From positions 99,699 to 163,698 of the forward strand of contig CBDFGT010000014.1 in NCBI GenBank assembly GCA_965247225.1: 64,000 bases of DNA, read 5' to 3'. Both the position numbers and the translations under genes were made by a program. The DNA is from CBDFGT01 sp965247225 (GTDB lineage Bacteria; Pseudomonadota; Alphaproteobacteria; Rhizobiales; Rhizobiaceae). The notes below the pieces were generated by a model. The model searched no databases and was not told where the DNA came from. It was given only the letters and a program-made list of their open reading frames with translations. Of the stretch, positions 17,372 through 27,593 are shown piece after piece; positions within the stretch are counted from its first letter, which is position 1, and each line of letters begins with the position of its first letter.

Positions 17372-18271
17372 TTGAACTGGATCACCAATTATGTTCGTCC
17401 GCGCATCAATTCCATGCTGGGCCGCAGGGAAGTGCCGGAAAATTTGTGGATTAAATGCCCGGAAACCGGTGAAATGGTCTTTCACAAGGATCTGGAAGAA
17501 AACAAATGGGTTATTCCTGCTTCCGGCTATCATATGAAAATGCCGGCCAGGGCCCGTATGGCAGATCTTTTTGACAATGGTGTTTTTGAAATATTGCCGC
17601 AGCCGAAGGTCGCCCAGGATCCGTTGAAGTTCCGCGATTCCAAGAAATATTCGGATCGCCTGCGTGAAAGCCGTCTGAAAACGGAAATGGAGGATTCCAT
17701 TCTGGCCGCTATCGGTCATTTGCAGGGTCTGAAGATTGTAGCCGTGGTCCATGAATTCGCCTTCATGGGTGGTTCGCTGGGCATGGCAGCCGGTGAAGCC
17801 ATTGTCAGGGCTTTTGAAAGGGCGATTGCGGAAAACTGCCCTCTGGTCATGTTCCCGGCCTCTGGCGGTGCACGCATGCAGGAAGGCATTCTTTCGCTGA
17901 TGCAATTGCCGCGCACCACAGTGGCCGTCGATATGCTGAAAGAGGCAGGATTGCCCTATATTGTCGTGCTCACAAATCCGACAACCGGCGGCGTAACGGC
18001 ATCCTATGCCATGCTTGGTGATATTCACATGGCAGAGCCCGGTGCGGAAATCTGCTTTGCCGGCAAGCGCGTCATTGAACAGACCATTCGTGAAAAACTG
18101 CCGGAAGGCTTCCAGACATCGGAATATCTGCTGGAACACGGTATGGTCGATATGGTGGTCAAGCGCCATGATATCCCGGCAACTCTGGCCAGGGTGCTGA
18201 AAATCCTTCTCAAACAGCCACACGAAATTGCTGGGCCGAAAAAGCTTCTCGCCGTTGCCGGTTCCGCCTGA
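17372..18271 (+). CDS. accD: Acetyl-CoA carboxylase carboxyltransferase subunit beta
   Basis: 299-residue beta subunit of the carboxyltransferase that makes malonyl-CoA. Visible: FPASGGARMQEGILSLMQL, TNPTTGGVTASYAMLGDIH and FAGKRVIEQT. The start is TTG at 17372 with AGGAG at 17359-17363. The N-terminal zinc ribbon typical of E. coli AccD is degenerate: only Cys29 remains of the four zinc cysteines, the other positions being Thr, Ile and Ser. I recall the same in other Hyphomicrobiales. Lies between trpA and folC in the conserved trp-accD-folC order. Confidence 0.95.
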   Translation: MNWITNYVRPRINSMLGRREVPENLWIKCPETGEMVFHKDLEENKWVIPASGYHMKMPARARMADLFDNGVFEILPQPKVAQDPLKFRDSKKYSDRLRESRLKTEMEDSILAAIGHLQGLKIVAVVHEFAFMGGSLGMAAGEAIVRAFERAIAENCPLVMFPASGGARMQEGILSLMQLPRTTVAVDMLKEAGLPYIVVLTNPTTGGVTASYAMLGDIHMAEPGAEICFAGKRVIEQTIREKLPEGFQTSEYLLEHGMVDMVVKRHDIPATLARVLKILLKQPHEIAGPKKLLAVAGSA

Positions 18272-18298
18272 ACAGTTTGAACATCAGGGAGCATGTCG

Positions 18299-19642
18299 AT
18301 GCCAGGTCTTGGCACCCGTCAGGCAGAATTTGAAATCGACAAGATTTCGGTCCTTCATCCGAAGGGCTTCAATATGTCGCTGGACAATATCAAACGTGTC
18401 CTGAATGACCTGGACAATCCGCAGGACAGGATGCCGCCGACCATCCATGTTGCCGGAACCAATGGCAAAGGGTCTGTTTCGGCCTTTTGCCGTGCGCTTC
18501 TGGAAGCGGCCGGTCTGTCAGTTCATGTTCATATCTCTCCGCATCTGGTCAACTGGCACGAGCGTTACCGCATCGGCGTCAAGGGTGGTCGTGGCCAGCT
18601 GGTCGAGGATGCACTTCTGGCGCAGACCGTGCGCCGGGTTGCCGAGGTCAATGCCGGTCAGAGCATCACTGTTCATGAAATGCTGACAGCGGCCATGTTC
18701 CTGCTGTTTTCAGAACAAAAGGCCGATGTTGCCATTGTCGAAGTGGGCCTTGGCGGACGCTTTGATTCCACCAATGTAATCCCCAAACCGGCAGCCTCGG
18801 TCATCATGCCGATCTCGCTTGATCATCAGGCCTATCTGGGTGACAGTGTTGAGCTGATTGCGGCGGAAAAGGCCGGAATCATCAAGCGCGGCTGCCCGGT
18901 GGTGATCGGGTATCAGGGTGTGGATTCCGCGCGTGATGTGCTCATTGCCACGGCAGAGCGTCTGCGTGCACCGCACACCGTTTTCGGTCAGGATTTTTCG
19001 GCGCATGAGGAAATGGGCAGGCTCATCTATCAGGATGAATTTGGTCTTATGGACCTGCCATTGCCAAAGCTGAAAGGCAGGCACCAGTTTGCCAATGCCG
19101 CCGCCGCCATCCGTGCGGTCAGGGCTGCGGGGTTTGAACTTGCCGAAGAGCACATTGAACAGGGCTTGCTGAATGTGGAATGGCCGGGTCGCCTGCAACG
19201 TTTGACGGAAGGGCATCTGCTTGATATTTCACAAACAAATGCCGAAATCTGGCTGGATGGCGGTCACAATCCCGGTGCCGGTGAGGTCATTTCAGAAATG
19301 ATGGCGGATCTGGAAGAGCGTGATCAGCGCCCCCTCTATCTGATTACCGGAATGCTGAACACCAAGGATGCGACCGGTTACTTCCGCGCCTTCACAGATA
19401 TAGCCGAACGGGTGTTCACCGTGCCGATCAAGGGGTCAAGCGCGGGTGTTGATCCGATAGCGCTTGCCAGTGATGCTGAAGATGCAGGCTTGATGGCAGA
19501 GCCCATGGGTTCGGTTGGCGAGGCTTTGGCTGAAATTGCGAGACGAACGGCGCAAACCGGACCTCATCCGCGCATCCTCATCGGTGGATCGCTCTATCTC
19601 GTCGGCAATGTGCTCGACGAGAATGGTACACCGCCCGTCTGA
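18299..19642 (+). CDS. folC: Folylpolyglutamate synthase / dihydrofolate synthase
   Basis: About 447-residue Mur-ligase-type enzyme that adds glutamate to dihydropteroate and folates. Visible: the P-loop HVAGTNGKGSVSAF (about residue 47 on), SPHLVNWHERYRI, VEVGLGGRFDSTNVI, and LDGGHNPGAG near the C-terminal domain. Two in-frame ATGs exist (18293, 18299); GGGAG at 18287-18291 is correctly spaced only for 18299. Last gene of the operon, followed by a terminator shared with convergent trxA. Confidence 0.95.
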   Translation: MPGLGTRQAEFEIDKISVLHPKGFNMSLDNIKRVLNDLDNPQDRMPPTIHVAGTNGKGSVSAFCRALLEAAGLSVHVHISPHLVNWHERYRIGVKGGRGQLVEDALLAQTVRRVAEVNAGQSITVHEMLTAAMFLLFSEQKADVAIVEVGLGGRFDSTNVIPKPAASVIMPISLDHQAYLGDSVELIAAEKAGIIKRGCPVVIGYQGVDSARDVLIATAERLRAPHTVFGQDFSAHEEMGRLIYQDEFGLMDLPLPKLKGRHQFANAAAAIRAVRAAGFELAEEHIEQGLLNVEWPGRLQRLTEGHLLDISQTNAEIWLDGGHNPGAGEVISEMMADLEERDQRPLYLITGMLNTKDATGYFRAFTDIAERVFTVPIKGSSAGVDPIALASDAEDAGLMAEPMGSVGEALAEIARRTAQTGPHPRILIGGSLYLVGNVLDENGTPPV

Positions 19643-19666
19643 GGAGGAACGATTCACGTCAAACAC

Positions 19667-19698
19667 AAAGCCCGGTTCCTTAAAACCGGGCTTTTGCA
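19667..19698. terminator. Bidirectional terminator between folC and trxA
   Basis: Arms AAAGCCCGGTT (19667-19677) and AACCGGGCTTT (19684-19694), with T on the plus side and A-rich sequence on the other side, between convergent genes. Confidence 0.87.
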
Positions 19699-19716
19699 TT
19701 TTATGGATAGCATGGA

Positions 19717-20037
19717 TCAGACGGCGCTGGAAATCCAGGCAGACAGGGCCGATTTTGGACGTGCGCCGGTAATCTGGTCAGCCATTTCGCCATTCTTGAT
19801 AATGGCCAGCATCGGAATACCGCGCACACCGTAACGGGCGGCCAGTTCCGGATTGTCATCAACATTGACCTTGGCAATTTTCACCTTGCCGGCCATTTCA
19901 ACCGAAATTTCTTCCAGCGATGGGCCGATCATTTTGCATGGACCGCACCATTCGGCCCAGAAATCAATCACAACGGGTTCAGCCGATTTCAGAACTTCTG
20001 CATCGAAATTGGCATTGTCAACTTTCACAGTGGCCAT
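19717..20037 (-). CDS. trxA: Thioredoxin
   Basis: 106-residue thioredoxin, a general dithiol reductant. The active site is WAEWCGPCKM with Cys31 and Cys34; the cis-proline region reads RGIPMLAIIKNG. The length is standard. Transcribed after addA on the minus strand with a 71-base gap, convergent to folC. Well supported. Confidence 0.97.
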   Translation of the reverse strand: MATVKVDNANFDAEVLKSAEPVVIDFWAEWCGPCKMIGPSLEEISVEMAGKVKIAKVNVDDNPELAARYGVRGIPMLAIIKNGEMADQITGARPKSALSAWISSAV

Positions 20038-20108
20038 ATCTATCTCCTGTCATGGTCTTGTTGGTGCTGATGTGACAACGCGCACCGACATTTTCAATGT
20101 TTCCTATC

Positions 20109-23100
20109 TCACTTTGTTGTGAGAGCGGCAAGCGATTCGCGCAGCAATGTCTGGGGCAGCACGAAAAGGCTGGCATTGGCCGTATAGATCAAGGCGCACG
20201 CAATATTTTGACCCGGATAGAGCGGCTGCAGGATTGCCTGATAGAGCGCCAGCTGCGCCTTGTGCGACAGCGGAATATCTTCAGGACTTTCCGGCGGTTG
20301 CCGGTTGGTCTTGAAATCCGTGATCATGATGGTCTCGTTTGACACGGAAAGCCGGTCGATACGGCCCGATATGGCAAACGTCCTGCCGCCAACCGGCAGA
20401 GTTCCCATAATATTGACTTCGGCACGGCTGCCGGAAGCAAAAACCGGGCGCATGGCCGGATCTTCCAGAATGGCAAAAACCGACCGGATCAGGGCGTCAC
20501 GCTCGCCTTGTGGCCACCATGGGCAGGACCGTTCCAGATAGCGCTCTGCGGCCTGTCTGCGCCCGCTTTCAGGAGTATCCGGCAAAACCTGCAGGAAGCG
20601 GTGAATGATCCGCCCCCGCTGGGCAGCACGGTTGATTTGCGGCCTTTCACCAAACAGGCGCGAGCCGACGATCAGATCGCCATCCTCATCATCAATAAAG
20701 GCACCGGCACCGGAAGGAACGAGCGGTCGCGGCAGATGCGCCTGTCCGGGCAATGGCCTGTGAAGCTGAACAGGCAAGGTAACAGGTGCAACAGGCTTTT
20801 CCGGTTTTATGGCACCAACTGCCCGTAATGTTGCCGTGCCGGTGCTCCAGGAGAACCCCTCCCACTGTTCGCCACCCGCTGAAAATGAACGTGGCTGGCA
20901 ATGGTCGGGAACAAGGCGCAATGCGCTGACGATCATCTGGTGCCAGCAATCCTTGTTTTCACGCTTGCCGCGATGTCCGCAGACAATCAGCCTGTCTGCC
21001 GCCCGCGTCATGGCAACATAGAGCAGGCGCCGGTACTCATCCTCGGCCAGTTCCTTCACCCGTGCCGCATCGGCAAGAGTGAGGGAATTCTCCAGCGCCC
21101 TGGAAGGCGACCAGACAGGAAACGCCGTCACCCCCTCACCGGTCATCCGAATCCTGGCCATGTGGTTGTGGGTAAAGGCCTTGCCGCAACCATCCACCAG
21201 GAACACGACAGGCGCTTCCAGACCCTTGGCGGCATGCACTGTCATGATGCGCACCTCATTGCGTCCCTTGTCCTGCTCGCGCTTGACGGTCGGCGCTTCC
21301 AGTTCAAGCGTCGAGATAAAGGACTGCAATCCGGGCAGGCCTTTGGTTTCGTGATCCAGTGCAAAGGACAGGAATTCGTCCAGAATATCGCTGGCTTCCG
21401 ATCCAAGCCGGGCGAGAAACTGCGCCCTTGCACCCATGACGCCGAGGAGACGGGCATAAAAATCATGGACCCCAAGCGTCTGGCCAACGGCAACGAGAGC
21501 CTGCAGCTTTTCAACCGTCCGGCTAAAAGGCGCGTGTCCTTCCGCTGCCATGCGGCAAAGACAATGCCACAGGCTTTCCCGCTCCTGCCTGCCTGTCGCA
21601 ACGGTAAAAATATCCGTTTCCGAAAGGTCAAACAACGGACTTTTGAACAGGCTTGCCAGCGACAGGTCATCGGCAGGCAGCAACACAAACCTCCCGAGCG
21701 CCATCAGATCCTGAATGGCAATATGCCCGGTCAGAACCAGCCGGTCAGCCCCTGCAACCGGAATGCCGCTGCGGCGCTTGAGGGCGCGGGTCAGTGCGCC
21801 GACAAAACTGTCACGCTTGCGCACCAGAACCAGAATATCGCCCGGTTCGATCAGGCGGGCCTTGCCGCGTTCAATGATGGTTTCCTTGCCGATCCAGTCA
21901 GAAAGCGTGGCCGCTATCCGGTTTGCAAGGCGGCTCGCCGGTGCGCTTTCCGGCGTGGCATCAAAGGGTGCTGTCCAGTCATCACTGTCTTCCGCAGCAG
22001 CAGGCGCAATAATATCCCACACATCAACAGATCCCGGCTCCGTCTGCCGGTTGGAGCGGTGGATCACCGGTTCGAGATTGGCGCTGAGACCCCTGGCATT
22101 TTCCGGCACCGAAAAGACCTGGTCAACAGCCGAAAGCACATCATCTGTGGAGCGGAAAGACAAGGGCAGGCGAATGCCGGAAAATGCCATGCCGGCCGCC
22201 TCCGCCTGCTGTCTGGTCCGCATGCCCTCTTCATAAAACCGTTCGGGGCGTGCACCCTGAAAGGAATAGATCGACTGTTTTTCGTCACCCACCGCAAACA
22301 GGGTCCGCACCAGATCCCGCGCACTTTTGCCGGAGGTAAAATCGTCGGTCAGCGATTTGACCACAGACCATTGTACCGGGCTTGTATCCTGCGCCTCATC
22401 CACCAGAACATGGTCAATCCCCTGATCCAGCTTGTAATGAACCCAGGGTCCGACATCGCTCTTGGTCAGGAGGTCTGCCGCCCTGGCAATCAGGTCTTCA
22501 AAATCCAGTTGTCCGCGCCGTTTTTTCAGCTCTTCATAATCGTTCAGAAGCCTGGCCGCCAGCGTCAGGGCTGCGTGCGTTACATCAAACAGCCGCATGA
22601 TCCGCAACCGGTCCCGGCATTCGGCAATATGCAGGCGTGCAAGCACTATTTTCTCCGGCAGTTGCGGATCTGAGGGCAGCATCGCCTTGGCAATGAAGCT
22701 GCGGTCCGCATAGGGTTGGCCATCCTTTTTCAGGAAAACCTGTTCCAGCAGTTCGGCGCGTTTCATCGCATCCGTTTCCTTCACGGCCTGTTTCAGCCCA
22801 TAGGCCGTTTCCTGAACGGTGGCACTGCCTTTCTGCTCTGCAAGATCAATGTACCGGCCGAGTTCCCGCCCCTCAAATCCCGGCAGCGGGAAAAACTGTC
22901 CGGCAATCCCGGCCTCTGTCGCGTCGGGGCTGATGCCCATGGCCTGGCGCAGCTTCGCCTCCAGCCCGCCGGAAGCCTCTGCCTTCACCAGAAACCGCAT
23001 AATCGCCGAGCGGCTGGCCACAATCTCGCCCAGCAGCTGGTCCAGCCCGTGTTCGTCACCAATATCCAGCACCAGACCAAAGGCCTGCGCCAGACCGGTA

Positions 23101-23657
23101 TCCTCTTCCGTTGTGGTGGCAGTCAGAAGCGAACGGCGGGCATCGGCCAGAAGCACGGCTGCCGCCCGGTCATCCAGAACGGCAAAATGCCCGGCAACAT
23201 TGGCTTCCAGCGGAAACTGGTGCAACAACGCTTCGCAAAAGGCGTGAATGGTCTGGATTTTCAGGCCGCCCGGTGTTTCCAGCGCTTTTGCAAACAGCCT
23301 GCGTGCCTCTGCCAGCCGGTTTGGCCCGGGTGATTTCCCCTCAAGGTCGAGAAGTGTCTGGCGCAGATCCGCCTCCGGCATGGTTGCCCATTGCGACAGG
23401 CGTGCAAACACCCGGTTTGACATTTCCGCCGCCGCTGCCTTCGTATAGGTCAGGCAGAGGATGGAGGATGGCCGCGCCCCTGACAGCAGGAGCCGGATCA
23501 CGCGCTGGGTCAGGACATGGGTCTTGCCGGAACCGGCATTGGCCGACACCCAGGAAAATCGCGCCGGATCAGAAGCAAGTCCCTGCTGCGACGTGGTCCA
23601 GTTGACCCAGTCTTTTCTGTCCGCGCTGCCCGCAAGGGTTTCGGTCGTGTCATTCAT
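20109..23657 (-). CDS. addA: Double-strand break repair helicase-nuclease AddA
   Basis: About 1182-residue UvrD-type helicase with a C-terminal RecB-family nuclease, which works with AddB to process double-strand ends for RecA loading. Visible: Walker A SANAGSGKTHVLTQRVIRLL near the N-terminus, LVDEAQDTSPVQW (motif II), GDEKQSIYSFQGA (motif III), TVHAAKGLEAPVVFL (motif V), YVAMTRAADRL (motif VI), and the nuclease motif ITDFKTNRQP at the C-terminus. The start MNDTTETL at 23657 gives an eight-base overlap with the addB stop (ATGAATGA); the open frame extends to 23726. Confidence 0.95.
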   Translation of the reverse strand: MNDTTETLAGSADRKDWVNWTTSQQGLASDPARFSWVSANAGSGKTHVLTQRVIRLLLSGARPSSILCLTYTKAAAAEMSNRVFARLSQWATMPEADLRQTLLDLEGKSPGPNRLAEARRLFAKALETPGGLKIQTIHAFCEALLHQFPLEANVAGHFAVLDDRAAAVLLADARRSLLTATTTEEDTGLAQAFGLVLDIGDEHGLDQLLGEIVASRSAIMRFLVKAEASGGLEAKLRQAMGISPDATEAGIAGQFFPLPGFEGRELGRYIDLAEQKGSATVQETAYGLKQAVKETDAMKRAELLEQVFLKKDGQPYADRSFIAKAMLPSDPQLPEKIVLARLHIAECRDRLRIMRLFDVTHAALTLAARLLNDYEELKKRRGQLDFEDLIARAADLLTKSDVGPWVHYKLDQGIDHVLVDEAQDTSPVQWSVVKSLTDDFTSGKSARDLVRTLFAVGDEKQSIYSFQGARPERFYEEGMRTRQQAEAAGMAFSGIRLPLSFRSTDDVLSAVDQVFSVPENARGLSANLEPVIHRSNRQTEPGSVDVWDIIAPAAAEDSDDWTAPFDATPESAPASRLANRIAATLSDWIGKETIIERGKARLIEPGDILVLVRKRDSFVGALTRALKRRSGIPVAGADRLVLTGHIAIQDLMALGRFVLLPADDLSLASLFKSPLFDLSETDIFTVATGRQERESLWHCLCRMAAEGHAPFSRTVEKLQALVAVGQTLGVHDFYARLLGVMGARAQFLARLGSEASDILDEFLSFALDHETKGLPGLQSFISTLELEAPTVKREQDKGRNEVRIMTVHAAKGLEAPVVFLVDGCGKAFTHNHMARIRMTGEGVTAFPVWSPSRALENSLTLADAARVKELAEDEYRRLLYVAMTRAADRLIVCGHRGKRENKDCWHQMIVSALRLVPDHCQPRSFSAGGEQWEGFSWSTGTATLRAVGAIKPEKPVAPVTLPVQLHRPLPGQAHLPRPLVPSGAGAFIDDEDGDLIVGSRLFGERPQINRAAQRGRIIHRFLQVLPDTPESGRRQAAERYLERSCPWWPQGERDALIRSVFAILEDPAMRPVFASGSRAEVNIMGTLPVGGRTFAISGRIDRLSVSNETIMITDFKTNRQPPESPEDIPLSHKAQLALYQAILQPLYPGQNIACALIYTANASLFVLPQTLLRESLAALTTK

Positions 23658-26600
23658 CGCCGTCCTCCTCGCTTTCGGCCGTTGCCCATTCAGCCACCCG
23701 TGCGAGATGATCATAGTCATCACCATAGCCGGTCTGTGTTTGCGGGATCAGCCGTGAGGAAAAACCGCGCTTGCCGGATTTCAGCAGTTCCACAAATTGT
23801 ACAAACTGTTCGAGGGATTCTGCGGCCAGATCATCGGCAGACTTGATCCGGGCTCGTCCGCTGGCCTTGGCAAATTCATTGTTGACCGTTTCGGCCCTGA
23901 ACTTCTCCCCCGGCTTCAGGCGGACATAGATGAGAGATTGCGGGTTCCTTGCACCGATGTCCCTGAAGGCTCCCGCCTTCAGGGCCGCCGCTTCCAGCGC
24001 CAGTTGCGGGTCCAGAAGGGCACGCGCCTGTGATACGGAGGGTGCAAATCCGGTTTTATAATCAATAATGTCAGCCGATTTTGGCCCTGTCAGGTCAATG
24101 CGGTCGGCAATGCCGGTCAGTTGCCAGCCTCCGGCAATCTCCATGGAGGCCCGCGCCTCGGTGAAAGTGGCGCGGATCTGGCCCTGCCGTTCGGCTTGCC
24201 AGTTGAGAAAGGCTTTCGCAACCTCGAAAAACCGTGGACGCCACACCGCATCAATATGGGCAGGCAGGTGCTCGGCATCAAACGCAGCGTTGAGAATGGT
24301 GCGCATCGCGCCAAGGGCAGCCGGGCCGCTGGCCACATGGCCCTCACGCACAAACCGGTCAACAATGGCATGATACAGCGTTCCGCGCTCGGACACGCCG
24401 GGATCTGTATTGAACGGGTCCACCGGATCAAGCTTCAAAACCCGTTTGGCATAAATGGCATAGGGATCGCGCCGCAACCGCCCCACCTCGGTGAAAGAAT
24501 AGCGTGTCGGAACCAGCTCCGGCGGAACAACAGGCTCCGGCCGTTTGGCGGCATCCTGTGTCTGGCCGCTGTCCGTCAACCCGGCATAGCGCAAGTACAC
24601 ATCGCCGCGTGTCTTCAATGTCTCGGCAAAACTTTTTCCACCCAGTGCCAGCAATCTTTGCAGCCAGCGTGAGGCAACAGTCGGTGCCGAGCCCTGACGG
24701 ACGGATCGCGAAAAGATCACCTTGCGTGTCCCGCAGGCCATCTGAAAATCATGGGCCAGTTGCCCGGTCTTGCGTTCTGGCGGTTCAAGGCCCAGTTCCG
24801 TTTTCATCATCCGCGATAGAAACGGATTATTGGCCGTCTGGCCCGGCCATGAGCCTTCATTGAGCCCCGCCAGAACCAGAAGGTCCACATGCTGCAAGCG
24901 TGCTTCCAGGGTTCCCCAGATGGAGACACGGGGATGACCCTGTGCCTTGGGCTTGATCGATTCGCCGGCAGCCAGAGCGTTGACAATATCAATCCATTGC
25001 AGGCTGTTGGCCTGCATCTGTCCGTCTGCCTCCATAATGCCGGACAAAAGCGTGGCCAGCGTATCGCCTGCCTCATCCGACCATAATGCGCCCAGACTGC
25101 CGCGCTCATCGATACTCAGCGCTTCCAGCACCTGTCCGGTCCGTGTTGCCCAGTCCGACAGGTCCAGTTCTGTTGAAAGCCCCTTTCCGTCGCGACCTGA
25201 ACCCACCAATGCACCCACAAGCGGTTCAATGGCCGGCGTCAGTCTGGCAATCAAGTCACGTGCCTGTTGTTCCGCCGTATCCGGAAGAGACGCACGCCAT
25301 TGCGGCGCATGCCTGTCGTCCTGTCCCCGGGCGTTGATCATGCCATCAAGCAAGGCATCCAGGTTGCCGGTATCGACATCGCTCACGCCACCGCGCAAGG
25401 CCAGGATTTCCAGGGCCTCTGCCGCATCCCGAACCGCATCTGCAGGCATTCCGAGCCGAAACAGCGGATGTTTTATCAAGGCGGCAATCGCCACCGGATC
25501 GCCGGGGCGAAGGCACGCCTCCAGCACCAGTTGCAGGAAACTGCCCTGCCGGGTCACCAGAAACGGCGTTCCGGCGGAATCATCGGCCTCAATACCAAAG
25601 CGCAGCAATTCCAGTTGCACACGCCGCGCCAGATTGCGATCCGGCGTAATCAGCGCCACCTGGCTGGCAGGGGCCTGATCCTGCCGCTCATCATCTTGCG
25701 ACAGGGCCAGTTTCAGGGCGACAGCAATGGAAGTTGCCTCCTCGCGCTCATTGGCAGCCTCAATCATGGCCGCATCGGCAAAGGCATCGGCAAATTCCGC
25801 ATCAGAAACGCTTTGCCGCCAGGTCATCCACTGCGCGGTCGATTCGGTAGGCGCCATGGCCTGGCCCAGAATTTCGGCCCGAAGGGCAAGATCCGCCGCA
25901 ACGCAACCGAGCGCCACAACATCCTTGCGGTTGACAGACAGGCGATGCAGCAATGTTGCCAGACCATATTGCGGATGGCTTCTGTTCGCCGGATCCCTGG
26001 AGCGGATACCGTCAGCATCCATCCTGTCAATCCTCGCCCAGTCATCCTCGCCCATGGTTGTGTCAAGCCCGGGCAAAACCACGGCACCAAGCGGCAGGCT
26101 TGCCACAGCAGCAATCAGCTCCGCAGTTGCGGGAACCGAGCCTGTTGAACCTGCCACAATCACCGGTCCTTTTTCATGTCCCTGTTCAAGACGCCGCGCT
26201 TCCGTGCGCAAAACAGCGTTGCGGTTGCGGGCAGGAGACGAGCGGTGCAGCTCGTTCAGCCGCCGTGGCCAGAACACGGAGGCAATTTTCAAAAATGCCG
26301 TCGTCAGTTGAAACCACAAGGCATGGTCCTGGCTGTCGAGCTTTTGCAAACTGTCCCAGTCCTGCTCCTCGGTTTCCATGGAATCAATCAGTTCCGTCAG
26401 GCTGCGTGCCAGCCAGATCGCATCTGCCGGACTGGCCGGTGCAACAAGGGGAGAGCCGGAATGGATGTCGGTAACCACCTGCGGCAACTGGTTGCGCCAG
26501 GCCAGAACCAGCCGCGCCAGCTCCAGCAAGCGTGCAACACCGGGAAGCGGTGGCAGCAGGTCGTCCGAAACCTGTATGGTCTCGTCAAAGAAACCGCTGT

Positions 26601-26862
26601 CATCATCGGTTTCGCCCAGGGGGCGGATCGTTGGCAAAATGGCTGAACGGCCGCCCAGAAGATCCACCAGCTCGGAACGCAACGCCCGTGCAGCACGCCG
26701 GGTCGGTACATAAATGGTGGTAGCAGCCAGCGAGAGCGGATTGGCACTGTCATAGACAAAGCCGGGAACAAGGCTTCCATCCAGAAGGGTCTTTGCCAGC
26801 GTCTGCAGGAAAGGTGCGCCGGAAGGAATGGTCAAAACCCGTCTGGAGCCGTGGCTTGTCAT
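23650..26862 (-). CDS. addB: Double-strand break repair protein AddB
   Basis: 1070-residue partner of AddA, of the alphaproteobacterial AddB type: a helicase-like fold whose ATP site is degenerate and a C-terminal PD-(D/E)xK nuclease domain with IIDYKTGFAPS and QLALEAAAL. Landmarks include VYVPTRRAARALRSELVDLL near the N-terminus and LAGLNEGSWPGQTANNPFLS in mid-protein. Overlaps both neighbours: murU by four bases upstream (ATGA) and addA by eight downstream. Confidence 0.93.
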   Translation of the reverse strand: MTSHGSRRVLTIPSGAPFLQTLAKTLLDGSLVPGFVYDSANPLSLAATTIYVPTRRAARALRSELVDLLGGRSAILPTIRPLGETDDDSGFFDETIQVSDDLLPPLPGVARLLELARLVLAWRNQLPQVVTDIHSGSPLVAPASPADAIWLARSLTELIDSMETEEQDWDSLQKLDSQDHALWFQLTTAFLKIASVFWPRRLNELHRSSPARNRNAVLRTEARRLEQGHEKGPVIVAGSTGSVPATAELIAAVASLPLGAVVLPGLDTTMGEDDWARIDRMDADGIRSRDPANRSHPQYGLATLLHRLSVNRKDVVALGCVAADLALRAEILGQAMAPTESTAQWMTWRQSVSDAEFADAFADAAMIEAANEREEATSIAVALKLALSQDDERQDQAPASQVALITPDRNLARRVQLELLRFGIEADDSAGTPFLVTRQGSFLQLVLEACLRPGDPVAIAALIKHPLFRLGMPADAVRDAAEALEILALRGGVSDVDTGNLDALLDGMINARGQDDRHAPQWRASLPDTAEQQARDLIARLTPAIEPLVGALVGSGRDGKGLSTELDLSDWATRTGQVLEALSIDERGSLGALWSDEAGDTLATLLSGIMEADGQMQANSLQWIDIVNALAAGESIKPKAQGHPRVSIWGTLEARLQHVDLLVLAGLNEGSWPGQTANNPFLSRMMKTELGLEPPERKTGQLAHDFQMACGTRKVIFSRSVRQGSAPTVASRWLQRLLALGGKSFAETLKTRGDVYLRYAGLTDSGQTQDAAKRPEPVVPPELVPTRYSFTEVGRLRRDPYAIYAKRVLKLDPVDPFNTDPGVSERGTLYHAIVDRFVREGHVASGPAALGAMRTILNAAFDAEHLPAHIDAVWRPRFFEVAKAFLNWQAERQGQIRATFTEARASMEIAGGWQLTGIADRIDLTGPKSADIIDYKTGFAPSVSQARALLDPQLALEAAALKAGAFRDIGARNPQSLIYVRLKPGEKFRAETVNNEFAKASGRARIKSADDLAAESLEQFVQFVELLKSGKRGFSSRLIPQTQTGYGDDYDHLARVAEWATAESEEDGDE

Positions 26863-27593
26863 GATCCACCTGATCCAAACCGCGCGAGCGCCGCTTCAGC
26901 CGCGCCGATGGCATCCGGCGTGCCGACCGTCATCCAGTGGCCCTGCAAAATCAGTCCATACAGCCTTTTGGCGGCAATGGCCCGGTCAAAATAGAGGTTG
27001 AGATTGAAAGCATGATCCGGCGCATCGTCAAACAGTGACGGGCAGAGAACAATGGCTCCGGCATAGACCACCGGTTGCCCGTTGCCGGGCGTATACCGTC
27101 TCAGACGACCATCGTCGCCAAGGTTGAAATCCAGTGTGCCATTATGCCCGGTCGTGTCCTCATTGCGCACACACAGCAACAGCATGTCCATGGTTTCAGC
27201 ATCAAACGCCTCGCCAAGGCGTTGCAGGTTTGAAGGCTGTCCTGAAATTTCCCCGCACCAGAACAGGTCGGCATTCATCACAAATACCGGCTCGCGGCCC
27301 AGCAGCTTCAGGCCCTTTGCAAGGCCTCCGCCGGAATTCATCAGCCTGTCGCGTTCGTCCGAGATCACAATCTCCAGATCCGGAGTGTCCTGCAAATGCG
27401 CCAGCATCAGGTCTGCCAGATAATGGACATTGACCGCGACGCGCGAAACTCCGGCCTGTTTGAGAAGATCGAGCACGATATCGATCATTGGCCGTCCGCC
27501 AACCGGCACCAAGGGCTTGGGTATAGTCTCTGTGAGAGGGCGCATGCGGGTGCCAAGACCGGCAGCAAGCACCATGGCTTCGGTGATTGTCAT
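26859..27593 (-). CDS. murU: MurNAc-1-phosphate uridylyltransferase-like nucleotidyltransferase
   Basis: 244-residue NTP-transferase with the signature MVLAAGLGTRMRPLTETIPK, then PLVPVGGRPMIDIVLDLL, and the metal-binding VMNADLFW. The family also holds mannose-1-phosphate guanylyltransferases, but the neighbouring fused sugar kinase makes MurU the likely role: UDP-MurNAc formation from MurNAc-1-P, a fosfomycin-tolerance recycling route described in Pseudomonas and Caulobacter. The start at 27593 overlaps the upstream stop (ATGA); the open frame to 27641 lies inside the upstream gene. Confidence 0.82.
   Translation of the reverse strand: MTITEAMVLAAGLGTRMRPLTETIPKPLVPVGGRPMIDIVLDLLKQAGVSRVAVNVHYLADLMLAHLQDTPDLEIVISDERDRLMNSGGGLAKGLKLLGREPVFVMNADLFWCGEISGQPSNLQRLGEAFDAETMDMLLLCVRNEDTTGHNGTLDFNLGDDGRLRRYTPGNGQPVVYAGAIVLCPSLFDDAPDHAFNLNLYFDRAIAAKRLYGLILQGHWMTVGTPDAIGAAEAALARFGSGGS

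Noticed and set aside
20901..22673. 590-codon open frame on the plus strand
   Set aside because: Entirely antisense to addA, whose motifs are clear; the translation is rich in His/Arg/Gln/Pro repeats typical of shadow frames.
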